A DNA stretch of 22,398 bases, from positions 1 through 22,398 of the IMG/VR virus record IMGVR_UViG_3300009537_000197; one strand, 5' to 3'. Positions within the stretch are counted from its first letter, which is position 1; each line of letters begins with the position of its first letter. Made by a program: the position numbers and the translations under genes. Positions 7,061 to 13,719 of this stretch are shown here, piece by piece. This DNA is from a virus. A model generated the notes under the pieces. That model had not been told where the DNA came from and did not search any database. It was given only the letters and a program-made list of their open reading frames with translations.

Positions 7061-7284
7061 TGGGGATGATATTCAATGTTGACGGCAGGGGCGGTAACGC
7101 AATAGAAGTGATGATGACAAGCGAGTACGCAAAGCGTTTTGCTGATGATCTTCGTGAGGCAGTACATAAGCTGGAAGGCAAGCAGGAGTATGTCATGTTC
7201 AACCTGGTAGGGACTCCGGTAGCAGATAAAGACGTGATGCTCTCTGAGATACAGGACGGCAATAAGAAGATCATGGTGCATTGA
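7060..7284 (+). CDS. Hypothetical 74-aa protein after portal
   Basis: Starts MGMIFNVDGRGGNAIEV and appears to be a compact alpha/beta protein with no recognisable motif. Two adjacent ATGs exist, at 7057 and 7060; GGAGG at 7049-7053 is six bases from the second and only three from the first, so I chose 7060. The portal stop codon overlaps both. It was probably acquired as part of the head module; function unknown. Confidence 0.7.
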   Translation: MGMIFNVDGRGGNAIEVMMTSEYAKRFADDLREAVHKLEGKQEYVMFNLVGTPVADKDVMLSEIQDGNKKIMVH

Positions 7285-7544
7285 TGAAGGTATTTACCCC
7301 TGCAGAGAAGACACTGATGGCGATGGTCGCCCTTGAAAGGGACGAAGACTTCGTGGAAGTTATGACCTACCTGGAGGCCAATGAAATATACCTGGCCAAG
7401 CTCGCCTGTAAGATGCCGGAAGAGAGGGGTTCAGCTTTATGCCAAGGGGGGTCGGCAACGATTACGTCCTTCATAGGGCAAGTATCAGAAGCAAGAGAGT
7501 CCTTGGAAAAATTAAGGTCCAAGGAAGCTAAAAAGCAGAAGTAG
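7284..7544 (+). CDS. Hypothetical 86-aa helical protein
   Basis: Begins MKVFTPAEKTLMAMVALERD and ends in a Lys-rich tail (KLRSKEAKKQK). Its ATG overlaps the previous stop by one base (TGATG), the usual coupled arrangement. Largely helical and charged. Small helical proteins between portal and scaffold genes occur in many phages, but I cannot assign a role. A TTG at 7281 would add one residue only. Confidence 0.7.
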   Translation: MKVFTPAEKTLMAMVALERDEDFVEVMTYLEANEIYLAKLACKMPEERGSALCQGGSATITSFIGQVSEARESLEKLRSKEAKKQK

Positions 7545-7545
7545 C

Positions 7546-7674
7546 CGGAATACCTCAGTAGAGGCTCCGTTATTTTAGTCGAATACCGCTTAGTCGGCTC
7601 GACACCAAATAAAGCAAGTCCGAAGACCGTAAAGTCGGCTCGGGAATAGATGAAGACCGTAGAGTCGGCTCATC
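7546..7674 (+). repeat. Four tandem hairpins with co-varying stems
   Basis: Four copies of one architecture: a variable outer stem, a 5' internal loop ATA or AGA, a 12-base inner hairpin, a single C on the 3' side, and the outer stem's other strand. Outer stems are CGGA/TCCG (7546-7549/7566-7569), TCGA/TCGA (7579-7582/7599-7602), CCGA/TCGG (7620-7623/7640-7643) and GATGA/TCATC (7649-7653/7670-7674). Inner hairpins are CCTC/GAGG in copy 1 and CCG/CGG in copies 2-4. The outer stems differ in sequence yet always pair, so the structure, not the sequence, is preserved. Copy 4 ends just before the scaffold ribosome binding site. Confidence 0.8.
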
Positions 7675-7689
7675 GAAAGGAGTGAGATC

Positions 7690-8637
7690 ATGGCATTACC
7701 AAAAGCAGTTTTAAAGCAGCAGGAAGAAGCGGCAAAGATCATTGAAGCAAACAAGAAGAAAGACGAGCTAGTAGCTCCGGTAGTTGAACCTGTAGTTGAA
7801 CCTGTAGTTGAACCTGTGGAAAAGCCAGTTGTTGAGTCTATCACAGCAGAACCGGCCCTTACAGTATCAGGGACACAACCTGACCCCTCAGACCAGAGAT
7901 ACAATGTTTTGCAGGGGAAGTACAATAAAGAGGTTGTGGAAGTAAGGCAGGAGAACAAGAAGCTTGCAGACCTTGTAACTTCTCTCTCTGCGAAAGTAGA
8001 AGGGTTGGAAGCAGGAGCAAGCCAATCAGTAAGCCAGCCAACGCCCACTACTGCCAACGCAGCCCTGGAAAAAATCAGGGAAGATTATGGAGATGATTTC
8101 GTCGATCTGATAGTAAACGCTTCAAGGAGCATTGCCAAGGAGGAAGTAGCAGGGGTTAGAACTCAAATGGATTCCGTTGTGGAACGTCAGGTAAAGACAG
8201 ACGCGGAGAAGTTTTCAGAAGCGTTGATCAGATCAGTGCCTGATTGGGACAAGATAAACAAGATGCCACAGTTCGCAGAGTGGCTTCAAACGGGAGATCC
8301 GATAGTAGGTGTGTCTTACGGAACGCTTGCTATGGACGCAAACCAGAACCTCAATGCTCCAAGACTCGCTGCGGTTTTCAATAAGTTCAAAAGTGAAAAT
8401 CCAAAACTGTTTAAAGGTAAGGTAGATCCACTAGAAGCCCTCGTATCACCAGATGGAGGGTCAGGAGGTAGCGCAGACGTAGCACTTACGGAGTCCACAG
8501 TGCCGACCATATCAAGAGCGGAAATGTTGCAGTTTGCAAAAGACGTTTCAGTGGGTAAGTACAGAGGACGCCAGGAAGAGCAGGCCAAAATGCAAGCCAA
8601 GATAAATGCGGCCACAATAGCCAAGCGCATAACGTAA
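7690..8637 (+). CDS. Probable capsid scaffold protein
   Basis: 315-aa, charged, mostly helical protein located between portal and major capsid genes, the standard position of the scaffold that templates procapsid assembly. After a helical start (MALPKAVLKQQEEAAKIIEA) comes a VEPV repeat linker (about residues 30-45), then a coiled-coil-like segment (VVEVRQENKKLADLVTSLSAKVEGL), a central domain and a basic helical C-terminus (GRQEEQAKMQAKINAATIAKR) of the type scaffolds use to contact coat protein. It has a strong AAGGAG site and is preceded by four structured hairpins. Assignment rests on position and composition rather than a conserved motif. Confidence 0.75.
   Translation: MALPKAVLKQQEEAAKIIEANKKKDELVAPVVEPVVEPVVEPVEKPVVESITAEPALTVSGTQPDPSDQRYNVLQGKYNKEVVEVRQENKKLADLVTSLSAKVEGLEAGASQSVSQPTPTTANAALEKIREDYGDDFVDLIVNASRSIAKEEVAGVRTQMDSVVERQVKTDAEKFSEALIRSVPDWDKINKMPQFAEWLQTGDPIVGVSYGTLAMDANQNLNAPRLAAVFNKFKSENPKLFKGKVDPLEALVSPDGGSGGSADVALTESTVPTISRAEMLQFAKDVSVGKYRGRQEEQAKMQAKINAATIAKRIT
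7780..7815 (+). repeat. 12-bp tandem repeat in scaffold gene
   Basis: Three exact copies of GTAGTTGAACCT encode Val-Val-Glu-Pro units; imperfect VAPV and VEKPV versions flank them. Identity at the base level implies recent slippage. The unit is a multiple of three, so the linker can change length without a frameshift. Confidence 0.9.
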
Positions 8638-8640
8638 ACA

Positions 8641-8662
8641 AGAGCAGCCTCCAAGGTGCTCT
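8641..8662 (+). promoter_or_regulatory. Hairpin between scaffold and capsid genes
   Basis: AGAGCA (8641-8646) pairs with TGCTCT (8657-8662), right after the scaffold stop codon and about 20 bases before the capsid gene's GGAGG. No T-run follows, so it is not a standard terminator. It could stabilise or process the capsid mRNA. Confidence 0.45.
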
Positions 8663-8691
8663 AAAACAATTTAACTTTGGAGGAAAAGAAA

Positions 8692-11297
8692 ATGGGAATC
8701 GGACTAGCAGCAGGGCATCCGAATTATAGTTCGGACGGAGATTCAAAATTTATCCCTTGCCTTTAAATTGGGGATGTAAAACCCTCTCTGAATAACTGGA
8801 ACCGAACTTCGGGTGTCGGAACCAGATGAAACCGCAAAAATAAAAAAACTAACGCAGTTCGGAGGAATCCATGAAGCGACTAAGTTGGAAATACATAGCA
8901 GGTCTAATTGATGGGGAAGGTTGTTTGGACTTTCAGCAAATAACCAACAAGAACTATCCAGGAAGGAAGTACTTAACACCACGGGTAAGATTAACATTCG
9001 CAACCCCTGGGTTACAGGTCTTAGAAATGATGCAAGCCAATCACGGAGGCTCATTAAATCACAGGACAGTAGATAATCCTAACTGGAACGACTCAGCAAC
9101 CTGGCAGATACAGGGAAGGAAAGTTAGACCTTTTATTCAAAATATCGTTAATCACTTGATTATAAAGAAAGAACAGGGGAAGTTCCTGATCTGGTTTATA
9201 GACAACGTGATGGGCAAGCACCAAACAAAGGAAAATAGGGAGTGCGCCAAGAACGAATTGAGTGCTATGAAGGCGGATCAGCAGAGACTAAGCGAGAGGG
9301 CAGCGCGAAAGATTCAAGGCTTGATTAAGGAAAAAGAAGAATCAAAGTCTTGGTCTGAAAATTACGAAGCTTGTACTGAATGTGGCACAACAAATACACG
9401 GCATGGGTCAAAAGGTAAATGTGTTAATTGTGACAAGAGGTACAAAAGGAAAGCTCGTAGCGCTGATGCGATAGTCCACCCGGCTTAAGAGCCGGCAGGA
9501 AATATGGAGCACGAATTTGCTTGTCAAGTTCTACGCTGCCACAGTTTTCGCGGATATCTGTAATACCGAGTACGAGGGTAAGTAATTTTGCTCTCGCTAA
9601 ACTCCTTTAATTGCGGGGATACCCTTAGAGCCCTTACTACGATACCATCCGGTAACGAGATGGCGTTCCGTAAAAATGTAAGGGATTGGGCAATCCGCAG
9701 GCAAGCCTCCTGTAACCAGGTGGAAGCTTCAACGACTAGAGTTAGTAGCCTAAGTCTTAAAGATATGGTAAACGCTCCACGAATGGGGAGATTTATTACT
9801 TGCGAGATTAAAAAGACTGGTGATATAGTACGCTCCAAACTAAATGGAGGTAGTGCTATGCAAGGGAAAAGAAAGCTTGACGTTGTCTTTACTAAAGAGA
9901 TGCTGGAAGAAGATTATCTGGAACTGAAGTCAATGTTGAAGATTTCCAAAAAGTATGGGGTTAGCAAAAAAACTATACTGAATTACATGAATAAGTTTGG
10001 GATATCTAGGAGAGAATGGGTAGTGCCAGTGAAAGATGTTCGTTTGCTCGCTGTCCAAGGATTAGACTCTAAAGAGATCGCAAAAGAATTAGGTGCATCC
10101 AGAACAACAGTGAATAAAGTAGCCAAGGCAAATGATATCGAAGTGGTCAATAGGTATCATAAAGGTTATATTGTCACTCACAATGGATATACCATGGTTC
10201 AGCGCCCAAAACATGTACAAGCAGATAGTAAAGGTTATGTAAGGCTCCACCGTTTATTGATGGAAGAGCACATAGGCCGCACGTTAGATTTATGTGAGGT
10301 AGTCCACCATATTAACGGGGATAAGTCTGATAACCGAATTGAGAACCTTGAAGTGATGATGAAAGCAGACCATGTTAGACATCACCATACTGGGAAAGTA
10401 GGAAGAGGCCCTAGCAAATCACCAAGAAAAAACGCGAGAGTAAGTAAGATATAGTCTGGACTTGCCCGAGAGGGTAAGAAGGTAGGATAAAGAGCCTACT
10501 GATAACAAACGGAAATAAAGCAAATGGGGGACAAGGTCCACATCAGAACTGTCCCCGATGTGCAAATCAAGACGTACAAGAAGGGAATGAAGCTCGTCTA
10601 TGAAAACCTGGAAAGTGACAGCGTTGAGCTGAACATCGACCAGGGTGAGTATTTCGGCTTCCTGGTTGACAGCGTTGACGCATACCAGTCAGATCTCAAT
10701 CTGATTGATACATGGTCGGCAGACGCGGCAGAGCAGATGAAGCAGAAGATCGACACCGGTATCCTTGGTGCCATCTACGCCGATGCTCACGCCAGCAACT
10801 CAGGTTTGACAGCAGGGGCAGATTCAAGCTCCTACAACATGGGAGTAACTGGTACGCCGGTTGCAGTCACAAAGTCAAACATCCTTGACTACCTGGTAGA
10901 CATGGGTAGTGTACTGGACGAGCAGAACATACCTGAGAGCGACAGGTTCGTTGTAATCCCTACCTGGATGGCCGGCCTCATCAAAAAGTCCGACCTGAAA
11001 GACGCCTCTCTCAGCGGTGATGGTACTTCCATGATGCGTAATGGAAGGCTCGGTATGATCGACAGGTTCACCCTGTACTCATCTAACAACTACACCGCTG
11101 TCACAGATGGCGCGAACAGTTGTTACAACACCATTTTCGGCCACAAGTCTGCGACCACGTTTGCAGCTCAGATGACCGAGATGGACACCCTTAAGGCAGA
11201 GTCGGCCTTTGGTCAACTTGTCCGTGGTCTTAACGTCTACGGGTACGAGACAATCAAAACCGAGTCTCTTGGTAACTTCTACTGCTACAAAGGTTAA
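8692..11297 (+). CDS. Major capsid protein, three exons split by two group I introns
   Basis: The coat protein is encoded by exon 1 (8692-8757, 22 codons), exon 2 (9499-9579, 27 codons) and exon 3 (10512-11297, 261 codons plus stop), joined to give 310 aa. The joined N-terminus reads ...DSKFIP-EIWSTNLLVKFYAATVF...NTEYEG-EIKQMGDKVHIRT..., which restores the beginning typical of this HK97-like coat family: the N-arm, the EIWS segment and the GDKVxIRT strand. Start ATG 8692 has GGAGG about 8 bases upstream. Without splicing, translation would stop two codons after exon 1 (TGC CTT TAA) and right after exon 2 (AAG TAA). Splice sites were placed from the IGS pairings and the coat reading frame. Confidence 0.88.
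8758..9498 (+). mobile_element. Group I intron 1 in capsid gene
   Basis: 741-base intron. The exon end AUCCCU (8752-8757) pairs perfectly with the internal guide GGGGAU (8770-8775), with the diagnostic U-G wobble at the 5' splice site. P7 can form from GACUA (8878-8882) and UAGUC (9472-9476), the latter in an S-like element GATGCGATAGTCC. A P9-like hairpin CCGGC/GCCGG (9480-9484/9491-9495) precedes the terminal G at 9498. Upstream, CTGG..CCGA pairs with TCGG..CCAG around an ACTTCGGG-type loop (about 8798-8825). The remaining core helices are less clear to me. It carries a LAGLIDADG ORF. Confidence 0.82.
8871..9488 (+). CDS. LAGLIDADG homing endonuclease in intron 1
   Basis: 205-aa homing endonuclease that would cut intron-less capsid genes so that repair copies the intron. 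The signature IAGLIDGEG lies at residues 9-17. Only one copy of the motif is evident, so it probably acts as a homodimer. A C-terminal extension carries CTEC (168-171) and CVNC (184-187), a zinc finger after a Lys/Glu-rich helix, likely an added DNA-binding module. GGAGG precedes the ATG. The start codons overlap the P7 5' strand and the stop (TAA, 9486-9488) falls in the P9 loop, so the coding frame runs through part of the ribozyme core. No frameshift is seen. Confidence 0.9.
   Translation: MKRLSWKYIAGLIDGEGCLDFQQITNKNYPGRKYLTPRVRLTFATPGLQVLEMMQANHGGSLNHRTVDNPNWNDSATWQIQGRKVRPFIQNIVNHLIIKKEQGKFLIWFIDNVMGKHQTKENRECAKNELSAMKADQQRLSERAARKIQGLIKEKEESKSWSENYEACTECGTTNTRHGSKGKCVNCDKRYKRKARSADAIVHPA
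9580..10511 (+). mobile_element. Group I intron 2 in capsid gene
   Basis: 932-base intron with textbook elements. P1: exon CGAGGGU (9573-9579) with guide GCUCUCG (9590-9596), U-G at the splice site. P10: 3' exon GAAAU (10512-10516) with AUUUU (9585-9589). P4: UGCGG (9612-9616) within AATTGCGGGGA, with CCGCA (9695-9699) within AATCCGCAGGCAAGCC. R element GCTTCAACGACTAGA (9726-9740); S element AAGATATAGTC (10446-10456); P7 is GACUA/UAGUC. P9 is CTTGCCC-GAGA-GGGTAAG (10461-10478) with a GNRA loop. The intron ends in G at 10511. It encodes an HNH endonuclease. Confidence 0.93.
9858..10454 (+). CDS. HNH homing endonuclease in intron 2
   Basis: 198-aa protein. Two helix-turn-helix-like segments (about residues 19-50, SKKYGVSKKTILNYMNKFGI, and 60-96, SKEIAKELGASRTTVNKVAK) precede an HNH_3-type nuclease: GYVRLHRLLMEEHIGR, then VVHHINGDKSDNRIENLEVM (about 127-168) and DHVRHHH, with His150/151, Asn159 and Asn163 as the core. 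It is expected to cleave intron-less capsid genes. I chose ATG 9858 for its GGAGG; the frame is open upstream to 9588, but that part is the ribozyme core (P4, P6, P7). The stop TAG lies inside the S element. Confidence 0.92.
   Translation: MQGKRKLDVVFTKEMLEEDYLELKSMLKISKKYGVSKKTILNYMNKFGISRREWVVPVKDVRLLAVQGLDSKEIAKELGASRTTVNKVAKANDIEVVNRYHKGYIVTHNGYTMVQRPKHVQADSKGYVRLHRLLMEEHIGRTLDLCEVVHHINGDKSDNRIENLEVMMKADHVRHHHTGKVGRGPSKSPRKNARVSKI
10512..11297 (+). CDS. Major capsid protein exon 3 (bulk of coat protein)
   Basis: Contains the coat domain proper, from EIKQMGDKVHIRTVPDVQI to the C-terminus ending NFYCYKG. The ATG at 10524 is an internal Met that gene callers could mistake for the start: it has no convincing Shine-Dalgarno, and four coding codons (GAA ATA AAG CAA) precede it immediately after the intron 2 end. 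Confidence 0.88.
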   Translation, partial: EIKQMGDKVHIRTVPDVQIKTYKKGMKLVYENLESDSVELNIDQGEYFGFLVDSVDAYQSDLNLIDTWSADAAEQMKQKIDTGILGAIYADAHASNSGLTAGADSSSYNMGVTGTPVAVTKSNILDYLVDMGSVLDEQNIPESDRFVVIPTWMAGLIKKSDLKDASLSGDGTSMMRNGRLGMIDRFTLYSSNNYTAVTDGANSCYNTIFGHKSATTFAAQMTEMDTLKAESAFGQLVRGLNVYGYETIKTESLGNFYCYKG

Positions 11298-11322
11298 GTA
11301 GAAGGTAAGAACAAACAACTTC

Positions 11323-11337
11323 GGGGGCTTCGGCCCC
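11323..11337 (+). terminator. UUCG hairpin after capsid gene
   Basis: GGGGC (11324-11328), TTCG loop, GCCCC (11333-11337): a very stable C(UUCG)G tetraloop hairpin about 26 bases after the capsid stop. The downstream T-run is interrupted (TTGAGTTTAACTTTT), so it may act as an mRNA-stabilising element or a partial terminator. Confidence 0.6.
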
Positions 11338-11371
11338 TTGAGTTTAACTTTTAAGTTGGAGGGAATGAAAA

Positions 11372-11809
11372 ATGCCAGTAATTGCAACTATGGTTGTGGA
11401 TAGCGATGGAGTTATCCCATGGAACGGAAAGGACAAGCATTACGTCCTTGCAGGGACTTTTGACTTCTCTGTTGCGGCTAATAACGCTGCAAGTGCAGAT
11501 ACCGTTACTCTTTTTGAAGTAGCGGCAAATCAGCTCTGCAAGGGAATAAGTGTCAGGGTCACTACTGTTGAGGGTGGTACCGCTACAGTCGATATCGGTC
11601 TGACCGGTGGAGACGTAGATCTGTTTATCGACGGTGCGGATCTGAACGCTCTCGGTACTACATGGTCTGGTCAGGCTACTACTGATGAGGTCGTAATCGC
11701 AGGAGGTGGTCATTACTTCACCGCTGCAGACACAATCGACATGCTCTGTAATAACGCACTTGACGCTGCTGTTATTGAAGTCAGGGCCATGATGGTCGAC
11801 CTCAGTTAA
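11372..11809 (+). CDS. Probable capsid-associated (decoration-like) protein
   Basis: 145-aa beta-rich protein starting MPVIATMVVDSDGVIPWNG, rich in Gly, Ala, Thr and Asp and without catalytic motifs or membrane segments. It directly follows the major capsid gene, with a good TTGGAGGG site about ten bases before the ATG. Small beta-sandwich proteins in this position commonly decorate or stabilise the capsid surface. I do not recognise a specific family, so the role rests on context. Confidence 0.6.
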   Translation: MPVIATMVVDSDGVIPWNGKDKHYVLAGTFDFSVAANNAASADTVTLFEVAANQLCKGISVRVTTVEGGTATVDIGLTGGDVDLFIDGADLNALGTTWSGQATTDEVVIAGGGHYFTAADTIDMLCNNALDAAVIEVRAMMVDLS

Positions 11810-11812
11810 TCT

Positions 11813-11842
11813 AAGGGCCCTGCTCCGGTGGGGCCTTTTCTT
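11813..11842 (+). terminator. Hairpin with T-rich tail
   Basis: AAGG-x-CCC (11813-11820) pairs with GGG-x-CCTT (11830-11837) with one G-G mismatch and a 9-base loop, followed by TTTTCTT. It ends only ~10 bases before the next gene's AAGGAGG, so it likely trims expression between neighbours instead of ending the operon. Confidence 0.6.
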
Positions 11843-11865
11843 AAACCTTTAAGGAGGATAATGGC

Positions 11866-12828
11866 ATGAAGAAAATACTTTTATCTGTACTGGTGTTCAC
11901 CATGCTTGCATGGCTACCGATACAGAATGGGTACACGGCCTGGAGAAATCAGGTCGATATCGGGGTTATAGACCTCGAAGGTGAGACAATCAGTGGCGTT
12001 AAAACGCTATTGAGAGATAGCAATGGTGACATTCTCTTGGCAACCGGCACTACGGTTCCAACGGATACGACAACTGGGTACGCAAAAGGTTCTCTATTTA
12101 TCGACACAGATGTAGTGACAGGAACTAAGGGCCTCTATGAGAACCAAGGGACAAATACGAGTTGCGTATTCGACCTTATAGGAGCTATTAGTAGCACGGA
12201 TCTAGTTGACGGCACTATAGTCAATGCTGATATAAGTGCCAGTGCCGCGATAGCGCCGTCTAAGTTCGCTGTTCTCTCTTCCACACAGCTATATATTGGA
12301 AGTTCAGCAGGAGTAGCAACTGTGAGGACTGTGACTGGTGATGTGACAGTCAGTAATACCGGCGTAACTGCTATCGCCTCTGGTGTAGTGGCAGAAGCGG
12401 ATCTTGTTGATTACTCCACAGATGCCCTTCATCCAAATAGGATAGCCAGGGCGACTTTTGACTTTGCGGTAGATGGCGGAGTGCATAATACTGACTATGA
12501 TATGGGCGTTGACCTGCCTGATAATGCGGTTGTAACAAGAGCGTGGTATGAAGTCATCACTACTTTCACAAGTGCGACTGACGCCGCTGTTTTTGGAATA
12601 GGACTTCCTACTGATGACGCTCAGGGGATTGTAGCCTTTGCTTCTATCAGTTCAGGTACACCATTCGATGCTGGATATCACGAAGCAATACAGACCGGAA
12701 CAGCAGCAAACTTCTCCACGAAGACAACTGCGGCAAGGGCTGTCACCTTCAATCTTTCAAGTACGGCAGATGGCGACCTGACAGCAGGGGCCCTGGTTCT
12801 GTTCCTGGAATACACCGTATCCGATTAA
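11866..12828 (+). CDS. Signal-peptide-bearing virion-like protein
   Basis: 320 aa. The N-terminus MKKILLSVLVFTMLAWLPIQ is a classic Sec signal (two Lys, hydrophobic core), with likely cleavage after the Ala of NGYTA. The rest is Gly/Thr/Ser-rich and beta-prone, with a fibre-like segment (STDLVDGTIVNADISASAAI, around residues 110-130) seen in phage tail-fibre shafts, and a compact C-terminal domain (ARATFDFAVDGGVHNTDYDM onward). The ATG at 11866 has AAGGAGG eight bases upstream; the ATG at 11861 runs straight into a stop. A secretion signal on a protein coded among capsid genes is unexpected. It could be a surface-exposed or periplasmic adhesin-like factor. Confidence 0.7.
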   Translation: MKKILLSVLVFTMLAWLPIQNGYTAWRNQVDIGVIDLEGETISGVKTLLRDSNGDILLATGTTVPTDTTTGYAKGSLFIDTDVVTGTKGLYENQGTNTSCVFDLIGAISSTDLVDGTIVNADISASAAIAPSKFAVLSSTQLYIGSSAGVATVRTVTGDVTVSNTGVTAIASGVVAEADLVDYSTDALHPNRIARATFDFAVDGGVHNTDYDMGVDLPDNAVVTRAWYEVITTFTSATDAAVFGIGLPTDDAQGIVAFASISSGTPFDAGYHEAIQTGTAANFSTKTTAARAVTFNLSSTADGDLTAGALVLFLEYTVSD

Positions 12829-12834
12829 CTTAAT

Positions 12835-12859
12835 GGGGGAGTTTTTCTCCCCCTTTTTT
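12835..12859 (+). terminator. Strong intrinsic terminator
   Basis: GGGGGAG (12835-12841), five-T loop, CTCCCCC (12847-12853), then six T. The next ribosome binding site (AGGAGG) begins about six bases later, so the next gene has no room for its own promoter and depends on read-through. Confidence 0.85.
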
Positions 12860-12875
12860 AAGCCAGGAGGACACC

Positions 12876-13190
12876 ATGGCAGCAAACATTCTAAAAGATG
12901 CCGACACCCTAAACGACACAGGAAACGCTTTAAAGCTCGGCAGGCCGGTTAAAGACCACACTCTCCAAGTCACTTGTCCTGCCTCAGTAACGGCTCTTAC
13001 AATAGAAGTACACGGCTCTCTTGACGGTGCATCATGGTTTACTATCGACTCCCATGCTCTTAGTGCCCCGGAGATTACAGCAGAAGCAGCCCTTTATCAT
13101 ATCACCGATGAGATCGTAGAGTATGTTAGAGCTAAGGTCGCGGCACTTACGGGTACCGGGACTATTAATGTTCTTCATTCAGGGAAATGA
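12876..13190 (+). CDS. Small beta-rich virion protein
   Basis: 104 aa, starting MAANILKDADTLNDTG. The middle (LTIEVHGSLDGASWFTIDSH) and the alternating hydrophobic strands near the C-terminus (VEYVRAKVAALTGTGTINVL) suggest a small beta-sandwich resembling modules in phage head or tail decoration proteins. AGGAGG lies just upstream. It ends in an ATGA overlap with the next gene. Structural role inferred from the neighbourhood. Confidence 0.65.
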   Translation: MAANILKDADTLNDTGNALKLGRPVKDHTLQVTCPASVTALTIEVHGSLDGASWFTIDSHALSAPEITAEAALYHITDEIVEYVRAKVAALTGTGTINVLHSGK

Positions 13191-13411
13191 AAAAACCATA
13201 CTGGAAAAGGGTAATTGTATCAGTCGATCAGCTTTTGAATACTATCACTGGCGGCAATGAGGATGAAACAATCAGTTCACGGTGCGGCAAGAAGGTCAGG
13301 GATTATGGCCGTAAATATAAACTAGCCTATTATCTATGCCGGGCTTTGCATTTCTTAGACCCCGGGCATTGCGAAAAATCTATAGAAAATGATGAGGGAG
13401 GAAAAAAGTAA
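13187..13411 (+). CDS. Conserved phage small protein (QLLNxxxGG...DExxSSR type)
   Basis: 74 aa, basic. It carries the pattern YWKRVIVSVDQLLNTITGG followed by DETISSRCGKKVR, then a hydrophobic helix ending LDPGHCEKSIENDEGG. I recognise this arrangement (YWKR, QLLN..GG, DExxSSR, later HC) from many small phage and prophage proteins, usually annotated as hypothetical and encoded among virion or lysis genes. No enzymatic activity is evident. It overlaps the previous gene by 4 nt and the next by 1 nt. Confidence 0.75.
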   Translation: MKKPYWKRVIVSVDQLLNTITGGNEDETISSRCGKKVRDYGRKYKLAYYLCRALHFLDPGHCEKSIENDEGGKK

Positions 13412-13719
13412 TGGGACTTAAAGAAATAAAAGCAGCAGGTGAAATGGCGGCAAGGTTGTCTGAGGCTGCACAAAGCATGAACAGTATCCACAATACCTAC
13501 AAGCCGAAATATGACGAACTACTTACAGCAATACAGGCCGTACTTGGTGAGACTAAAACCCTCAGTAATCTAACAGATGCAGAAATCAACGGGTTTTTCT
13601 TCGGTGGCATGGGTGATGTTACAGCCATTACTAACGCCCAGATTATACTTGCCGAGTGGGAGAAGAATATCACGGGGCTTGCCGCTGGTGTGCTTTTACT
13701 TCCGGCTAATGATATCTAA
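13411..13719 (+). CDS. Hypothetical 102-aa protein
   Basis: Starts MGLKEIKAAGEMAARLSEAAQ; helical first half, a short glycine/phenylalanine segment (INGFFFGGMGD) and a mildly hydrophobic C-terminal stretch (TGLAAGVLLLPAND). Its ATG shares one base with the upstream stop (TAATG) and its own stop does the same with the next gene. The C-terminal hydrophobic stretch is short for a membrane helix. Family not recognised. Confidence 0.65.
   Translation: MGLKEIKAAGEMAARLSEAAQSMNSIHNTYKPKYDELLTAIQAVLGETKTLSNLTDAEINGFFFGGMGDVTAITNAQIILAEWEKNITGLAAGVLLLPANDI

Noticed and set aside
7780-7815. 12-bp repeats as a DNA-binding iteron
   Set aside because: They lie in frame inside the scaffold gene and encode a VVEP linker, which explains them.
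9588-9857. Upstream extension of the HNH endonuclease frame
   Set aside because: This stretch carries P4, Q and R elements of the intron; the ATG at 9858 has its own GGAGG.
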